A DNA stretch of 64,000 bases from Alentia gelatinosa (lineage: Eukaryota; Annelida; Polychaeta; Phyllodocida; Polynoidae), in contig OX465583.1 in NCBI GenBank assembly GCA_950022655.1, forward strand, positions 35,429,360-35,493,359. Reading direction: 5' to 3'. Position 1 is the stretch's first letter. The number at the start of each line of letters is the position of its first letter. The notes under the pieces were generated by a model. That model did not search any database and had not been told where the DNA came from. It was given only the letters and a program-made list of their open reading frames with translations. Positions 58,118 through 64,000 of the stretch are shown here, in pieces. A program made the translations under genes and the position numbers.

Positions 58118-60123
58118 AACTGAGAGCAACGTAGGCAAAAACACCAGGGGCCACATCAACACCTCCACGGTCTGAGTCTGTGTCGTCTCAGTTGATCCCT
58201 TCACCCACGGCAGGAGGAGGAGGTGCGGTGCCCTCCAGGGCGCCTGCGGAATGTCTCTGCCCTACACATACACGACTGCTTCGGTTACTGAACGAATACC
58301 AGACATACACGCCGCAGGCAAATAGATCACTGGTCCATCCGAGGTACAGTTAATTCTATTGCAACCTTAAAGAAACATTATCTTGTTTATTTTAGCTATT
58401 ACTCAAGACAAATGGCCCACTGATAACTACTCATAACATAGATGAAGTTATGTCAATAGAAATAAATGCCAATACTCACATGGAACATCACATTGCAACG
58501 ATAGTGTCTTAGCGGTAAAGTGAATGAACCGTTATAGAGAGAAGGTACCACGTAAATAATGGCGAGATAAAACATCAAATGGTCAAACCAAGAAGTCTAA
58601 CCACAATTCTAAACATATTGTTATAGACTTGTGAGACCAATTACTGTGCTGAAAGGGCCTCTCCAATCCTACGGTTGGTATATATATGTTCTGGATATAC
58701 CTACTTGGTGTCTGTTTGTTTGCACCCGTGAATAGGATTTATTTATTCCTGGGTGGTGTTATCAATAACATCGAAATCTTCACAAACTCTTGGAACGATT
58801 GGATGACCCTTGCAGGATGTTTCCGCATGCTACAACCATAGAAATAACAATTGGTTCACAAAGTACCTACCCACCTTTAAGTGCAACATTCATGAGTTGT
58901 CGTTGGCTTTACATAAGACGGAGGTGTTATATAGTGGGTTTTTTTCCCAAGTTTTAACATGATATTCCTATTACTTCTAAAAGGTACCACCCTACAAAGA
59001 CTCGTAATGCGGCTCCTCGAGAGCTACAGAATGACATAGGACAGCACCACTACCAGAAACCCAGCACAAAAGTGGGGTACGAATGTCATATAGACGAATG
59101 TATCTTTCTTTCTAAAAGGAAATTGAGTAAGCAGGGCAACATAAAGCAGAGTTTTGATGGCGGATTCAAGACTGATTGTGCCTGCAGAGCATGAAGGTAA
59201 CCATATCCGCTGTACACTTAACGTATTATTCAAACTGTGAAGCAACCTTTCTGACCGAATGAACAAGGAGAAATGGATACGGGAAAAATAATCAAATCAC
59301 AAGACCGGTTTTAAATGCCAATTGGCATTCTGACTACTTTCACTCTCGATGAAAATGGCGTCAGACCTTTAATAGATCTTTAATGAATTACAATAGCGCT
59401 CATCGATATATCCTACAATAGCTACTTATAACTTAAAATCAGTATCTGGTGGACATATATTATATTCATTATATATATAAGTTCAAAAGAATCTGACTGT
59501 CTATGGTCTGCATATATGTGGCAATGCCCCAATAGTTATACAGATGCAGAAAACAGACAGTTTTTTTCTATGGGTTAATATCTCCTATTTCCTTGGTTCA
59601 TATTGTATCATTGAGATGTTATTCGTGACATTCAAATATGATTATGTAGACGAAAATCCGACTATAATGGATTCAGTGAGTCTGCTGTATACCCATGTCT
59701 TAAGAGAGCGTTTACTTATAGGTACACTAATTGTAATCCGCTTACGAGAAACGTGAAGCTATCACACTTAAAACCACAAAGATCAATATTTCTCCTCGTA
59801 TATAAAGTAGTGCTCAAATCAAGTTTGCATGTAATTAGGCAATAAATCCAATATTATCATAATCTTAATAGAGATTCCCCGGCAATGCAATTTCAGCATA
59901 GAACAGACATTGCCATTCAGAGAATACTAAAAACAGAGGAAATCAATAATGCAATGAAGCGTCAGCAATATTATTGTCCTTACCCACTATATGTACAAAC
60001 CAATATGAAAAGAAACATAGTCCATAATGATCATGTTAACAATATTTATTTCAGGGGAGACACCGATTCGTAAGAGTATAGCCAGTTAATGGCGGCTTGT
60101 GACGCAGTCTACACTGTCTGTGT

Positions 60124-60140
60124 CCCGCTGCTGCAGCGGG
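60124..60140. repeat. GC-rich 7-bp stem hairpin
   Basis: CCCGCTG-CTG-CAGCGGG, a perfect stem with a 3-nt loop. Confidence 0.5.
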
Positions 60141-60218
60141 CCCTACTTTGCTTTAATTTAAATCTCAATTGAATCTGACAGCTTAATCACAGCACGCGGT
60201 GCACAGCGAGATTGGAAA

Positions 60219-60228
60219 TTGGCGCCAA
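60219..60228. promoter_or_regulatory. E2F-like palindrome
   Basis: TTGGCGCCAA, followed by A, fits the E2F/DP palindrome TTTSGCGCSAAA at its core. A single site 80 bp from the GC hairpin. Confidence 0.35.
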
Positions 60229-61722
60229 AGATCGATAAGGGGCTTAATGATTGTGGCATATTTGCAATCACGCCGTCAGACTGGTGGGTAGAAGGAAGGA
60301 AGGAGAAGACAATGCTAGAGAGGGAAGATGTGGGGAAGGGAGTAGAGATCCGTCAAAGACACGACCGGCCTTTCACATACCTACTTATACACGTGTCTGC
60401 TATGGGATAGAGATTCTATACAAAGCAAAGGATGAGTAGGCAAAATATTGTCTATTAATATAGTAGGTTAATTAGCACAAGATATGCTAGATCCCGTCTA
60501 TGAACTTTAAGATATGAGACCCGTTTCAGAATGATCGAGACTCTGTATACAGATGGCCCACTATAATCTTTTTCGCTTTTGTGCATTTCTCTTTGAAGTT
60601 TGATTCCGTTGGAATTGTATTACTTCTGTTTATGTATTCCATATTCTCGTTTTGTTTTAAACTAATTGTAAGTTATGTATGTTTTCACTACACTATACTT
60701 ACACTATAGATGTAACAGTCAATATTTTCACCGCATTTTGACATTCGAAGACATGAAGGCAGTTTACGTAGGCCCTGTACTACCTCTAACCCCAATAACT
60801 ACCTTTTGTAAAGAAAAGGGAATGTTTCCGCTTCTATTTTCAGTGCGGTCTATTAACCTGCTATTGTGCTAATCTGTATCCCAATTAGGTGATTTTCAAT
60901 ATAGATGAAGTTAGATTTTTATTGGCTGCCCCATTTTTCCTACCCAGAACGGTTGAGGTTGGACATGTATGTATTGGCAAAGTGTGTGTTGCATGCCTGT
61001 ACCTGCTGTTTTTAAGAACTGCCCACATATATATAGATGTTAACCAGGTTTTTTTAACAACTTCATAATGAAAAAGGTAAGGGTGTTCATCCAGCTTAAT
61101 GGACGATCTTACACACTGACACCTGACACAATACATTAGGACAAAACAGTAGACGTTACATTACATATATCCAATCTATATCATACTATTAACCACTGCT
61201 ATAGCAAATTATTAATTCAGACAGTGTTAAATAACAATAATTTCCTTTTGAGTAATCAAGAACATTTTAATATTCGTTTTAAAATATCTCCATATTTCTT
61301 TTGTTGTAGCTCTCGTGGTAGGAGACCCCATAACTTTATACCCTGCAGTAGGGTTGACATTTCGTACCTTTCAGTATCAGTTTCCTTTACAGGATTCATT
61401 TCACAGTTTTCTGGGTTTTGACTCCACCATTTTATAAAAGATAGCCAATGACAACACCTCCTGAACTGTTAACTCCTTAGCGAAAAGTGACAACATATAT
61501 TGGTGTTGTGAATGAATTGGATATTCAATCAAATTCGTATGTTGCTGTTTTTGGTGGATTTTTAATAGTTTCTTCAATTCACTAAAAGATAAAGTGATAT
61601 GTATTTTTTGCGCATTCAGAAACATCACTGAGAATTGCACTATATGTTGTAGGCATGTACACTGTATACATGTGTATCATCAGCACGAGGACAAGAATTA
61701 TTTGGTCGTATATGAATAAGTC

Positions 61723-61726
61723 AAAA
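61723..61726 (-). terminator. RNA polymerase III terminator
   Basis: On the minus strand TTTT begins 7 nt after the 3' end of the tRNA-Pro gene, the usual Pol III stop. Confidence 0.7.
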
Positions 61727-61732
61727 GTACCT

Positions 61733-61804
61733 GGGCTTGTCCGGGATTTGAACCCGGGACCTCTCGCACCCTAAGCGAGAATCATACCCCTAGACCAACA
61801 AGCC
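61733..61804 (-). tRNA. tRNA-Pro (anticodon AGG)
   Basis: A complete 72-nt cytosolic tRNA gene on the minus strand. The 7-bp acceptor stem GGCTTGT/ACAAGCC is followed by discriminator C. The anticodon arm CTCGC-TTAGGGT-GCGAG places AGG in the loop. The internal B box GGTTCAAATCC is consensus, and the A box lies in TTGGTCTAGGGG. There is no intron. CCA is not encoded, as is normal in eukaryotes. A34 would be deaminated to inosine to read CCU, CCC and CCA codons. A T-run 7 nt downstream acts as terminator. The intact stems and control boxes argue for a functional gene rather than a SINE-derived copy; no SINE body or A-tail follows it. Confidence 0.97.
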
Positions 61805-62256
61805 AGCTGTCCACTCATAATAGAGGAATCATTTATAACAATATTTCTTTGTATCATAAGTTTGATGTCCAAGAAAAAATGGTATAGTCTTCATTGATGA
61901 AGGTGCGTGAAATTATCAATAAACAACAATTAAAAAGTTGAATCCAGTGTGTGGGTCAATTTAAGTAACCCACTTGGGAACCAGCCAACATACCAATTTT
62001 CGAGTCCAACTTCAGACAAACCCTTAACCTCATGTAGGCTACTTCCTTACCTTCCTTAGACACGCCCTCAACTTCAGATTCACACTGAAACTCACCCGTA
62101 TACATATACTTCCTCATTCTCAATATCAACCCCCATCCGCATTCAACCAAATATCACCAACCTCAGATCCACACGTCCCCACCTGCACCCTGAATAGGTC
62201 TTGCGGATCAGAATAGCAAATACTTAAATATAGCTGGATCGAGAATCATATAAATA
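61805..62256. other. Intergenic DNA 5' of the tRNA gene
   Basis: This is the upstream side of the minus-strand tRNA gene. A minus-strand 64-codon frame (61956-62150) has no recognisable domain. Nothing else seen. Confidence 0.45.
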
Positions 62257-62455
62257 GATAATACTCCACGAGTTTCGATGCGCTACAATCGTCATCGAGG
62301 CGAAGCTGATTGACGATTACAGTGCATCCAAACGAGTTGAATATTGTTTGTTTTACAATTCGAGTGCAACTTTGGATTTACCTCACCCCTCTTCGAGACA
62401 TTAGAATAGTATCATATCAGAATAATTCAAATTACTTCACAAATCCAGTTAAGCT
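62257..62455 (+). mobile_element. GGCGAAGC-loop foldback element, copy 3
   Basis: The hairpin at 62260-62345 has arms AATACTCCACGAGTTTCGAT... and ...GTGCATCCAAACGAGTTGAA around the loop CGAGGCGAAGCTG. It is followed by ACAATTCGAGTGCAACTTTG, a TTTACCTCACCCC block and a tail TTCAAATTACTTCACAAATC. The whole unit is the reverse complement of 34693-34898 with moderate divergence. No enzyme is encoded. Confidence 0.75.
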
Positions 62456-62697
62456 GTCAAAACTGTAAGTAGGGCACTGTAGTGCAACTAGAAAACGTGT
62501 GATCTGTACTATTTGAGATGGGGGCTATGAAAAGGAAACAACTTGCATGTTATCATATAACTAGGAGCTAATGATATTTCCATTTACAATGGATGAGCGC
62601 GGCACTTCTTAAGTACCATAAACTCTCACATATTAATTCCAATTTTCTGGGGTAGAGATCACCTTGTGTTGTATATCATGACCCTAAAAGTTTTTTC
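62456..62697. other. Intergenic DNA
   Basis: Nothing recognised between the foldback element and the 11-bp array. Confidence 0.4.
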
Positions 62698-63597
62698 ACA
62701 AGACTGTTGCCAGACTTGTAAGACTGTTGCAAGACTGGTGCAAGACTGTTTTTTTACAAGACTGTGGTAAGGGTGTTGCCAGACTGTTGTAAGATTGTTG
62801 TAAAGCTGACACTAGTAAGGCTGATTAAAGGCTGTTGCATGACTGTTGCAAGACTGTTGTAAGATTGGTATAAGACTTTGCAAGACTGTCGCCACCTGTT
62901 GTAAGATTGTTGCAAGACTGTTGCAAACTGTTGTAAGATTGTTGCAAGACTCTTGTAAGATTGTTGTACAACCGATGCAAGACTCTTGTAAGATTGTTGT
63001 AAGTTTGATACAAGACTGTTGTAAGCCTGTTGTAAGACTGTTGTAAGGCCTATATGAGAATTGTTTCATATCAGCCTTACAACAGTCTAACAAGTCTTGC
63101 AACAGGCATACAGCAGTCTTGTATCAGCCTTACAACTATCTTACAACAGTCTCGTACCAGTCTTGTATTAGTCTTACAACAGTCTTAAAATGGTTTTGTG
63201 ACCATCTTACAAGAATCTTGCATCAGTCTAGCAACAGTCTTGTATTAGTCTTGCAACAGTTTTGTATTGGCCACAGTAAAGTATTACAATTCTTGTTTCA
63301 GCCTTACTACAATCTTGCAACAGTCTTGCAGCAGACTTGCAACAGTCTTACAACAGTCTTGCAACAGTCTTGCAACAGTCTTACAACAGTCTTGCAACAG
63401 TCATACAACAGTCTTGCAAGAGTCTTGCAACTGTCTTGTATTAGCCTTACAACAGTCTTACAACAGTCTTGCAACAGTCTTACAACAGTCTTGCAACAGT
63501 CATACAACAGTCTTGCAAGAGTCTTGCAACTGTCTTGTATTAGCCTTACAACAGTCTTGCAACAGTCTTGCAACAGTCTTGCAACAGACTTGCAACA
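62698..63597. repeat. 11-bp minisatellite arranged as a giant inverted repeat
   Basis: The right arm (63069-63597) is built from CAACAGTCTTG and variants (CAACAGTCTTA, CAAGAGTCTTG, TATTAGCCTTA). The left arm (62698-63053) consists of the same unit in reverse complement (CAAGACTGTTG). They meet at an apex, AAGGCC-TATATGA against TCATAT-CAGCCTT (63046-63080). A transcript of either strand could fold into a long imperfect duplex. Because 11 is not a multiple of 3 and the unit has few stop-forming phases, the array gives long spurious frames on both strands (up to 170 codons); these are not genes. The left arm is shorter and more diverged than the right. Confidence 0.9.
63362..63559 (+). repeat. 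99-bp higher-order repeat within the 11-bp array
   Basis: Units 63362-63460 and 63461-63559 are nearly identical, each made of nine 11-bp monomers with the same series of variants (including the TCATACAACAG, CAAGAGTCTTG and TATTAGCCTTA monomers). This is a recent duplication of a nine-monomer block. Confidence 0.85.
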
Positions 63598-64000
63598 AAG
63601 AAATGATGTAGTTGTACATAGGGCCAGGTAGTAGGGATATATAACATATAAACTATGATTTTGTCTGGAAAAATGATGCCCTAATGACATAATGGGGCAA
63701 TACTAACTAAATCATTACATATAAACTATCGTTTTTTAAGTCCTTTAAAATAATACATGGCATTTGGCATCATTTTTACAGTCAGGGACCCGACATAAAT
63801 GGGTTAATGATGAATGATTGTTTGGTCTACGTTCACAGAAGAATAACTAGTAAAACAGGATTGTAGCTCTGCAGCATGCAGTCCCATCAGAAACCAGTAT
63901 GGGCACCAAATATTGTGATGTAAGACTAGCTAAACGTGGCCAGGCACAGCACCCAGGTAGGTCAGGGGACCTGTCCTGCAGGCAACAATGCTGGGGGGGC
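63598..64000. other. Intergenic DNA to window end
   Basis: No gene recognised. The last 120 bp are richer in G+C and end in a G-run, cut by the window edge. Confidence 0.4.

Larger units (their letters stand above)
57908..61722. other. Intergenic DNA upstream of the tRNA terminator
   Basis: No protein gene recognised in 3.8 kb. The 20-bp tandem (58078), a GC hairpin (60124) and an E2F-like palindrome (60219) are listed separately. The rest is AT-rich. Confidence 0.45.

Noticed and set aside
62698..63597. CRISPR array
   Set aside because: Units are 11 bp, without unique spacers, in an animal genome.
63119..63690. Long overlapping frames (114-170 codons) on both strands
   Set aside because: They are translations of the 11-bp tandem repeat, which cycles through all phases without stops.

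Overview
This window reads as non-coding DNA from a bilaterian animal nuclear genome, probably a marine invertebrate. I cannot name the phylum. The arguments are: one intron-less eukaryotic tRNA gene with A and B boxes; moderate G+C (about 40 percent by eye); animal-type regulatory words (TCTCGCGAGA, NRF1, ETS, CRE, RFX X-box, nuclear-receptor and CTCF-like sites); and many small non-autonomous inverted-repeat elements. There is no operon, ribosome-binding site, or recognisable protein domain in any frame. The longest open frames (about 170 codons) are about what chance gives in 64 kb of this composition (rough estimate). I therefore annotate no protein-coding gene, though short exons of an interrupted gene cannot be excluded.

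Layout. 0-9.5 kb: AT-rich intergenic DNA with a foldback element (3.4 kb), a dense CpG-rich promoter-like segment (7.56-8.03 kb), a perfect 26-bp palindrome (9.03 kb) and a near-perfect 109-bp hairpin (9.42 kb). 9.5-24.8 kb: mostly featureless, with isolated sites and one weak inverted-repeat element. 24.8-31.8 kb: a 288-bp MITE, a cluster of palindromes (27.2-27.6 kb), a second TCTCGCGAGA/X-box segment (29.8-30.0 kb), a pogo-like MITE (30.9 kb) and an ETS/nuclear-receptor segment (31.4-31.8 kb). 34-46 kb: hairpin-element copies (34.7 and 44.5 kb), local duplications (37, 39 and 43 kb), a GC-rich block (39.9-41.3 kb) with a CRE doublet and a CTCF-type site, and G-rich tracts (44.1 and 46.1 kb). 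53-58 kb: three copies of one MITE family in the same orientation. 61.7 kb: tRNA-Pro(AGG). 62.3 kb: a third hairpin-element copy. 62.7-63.6 kb: a 0.9-kb array of an 11-bp unit arranged as a giant inverted repeat.

The least explained signal is a 9-bp near-palindrome, GAGCWGCTC. It occurs exactly 12 times where roughly 0.2-0.5 would be expected by chance. The copies are unique in their flanks, often paired, and lie in non-repetitive DNA, so they look like a binding site rather than a repeat. The other strong observation is the inverted 11-bp array with its nested 99-bp higher-order repeat. No genes can be seen working together here; the window is best treated as a regulatory or gene-desert interval.
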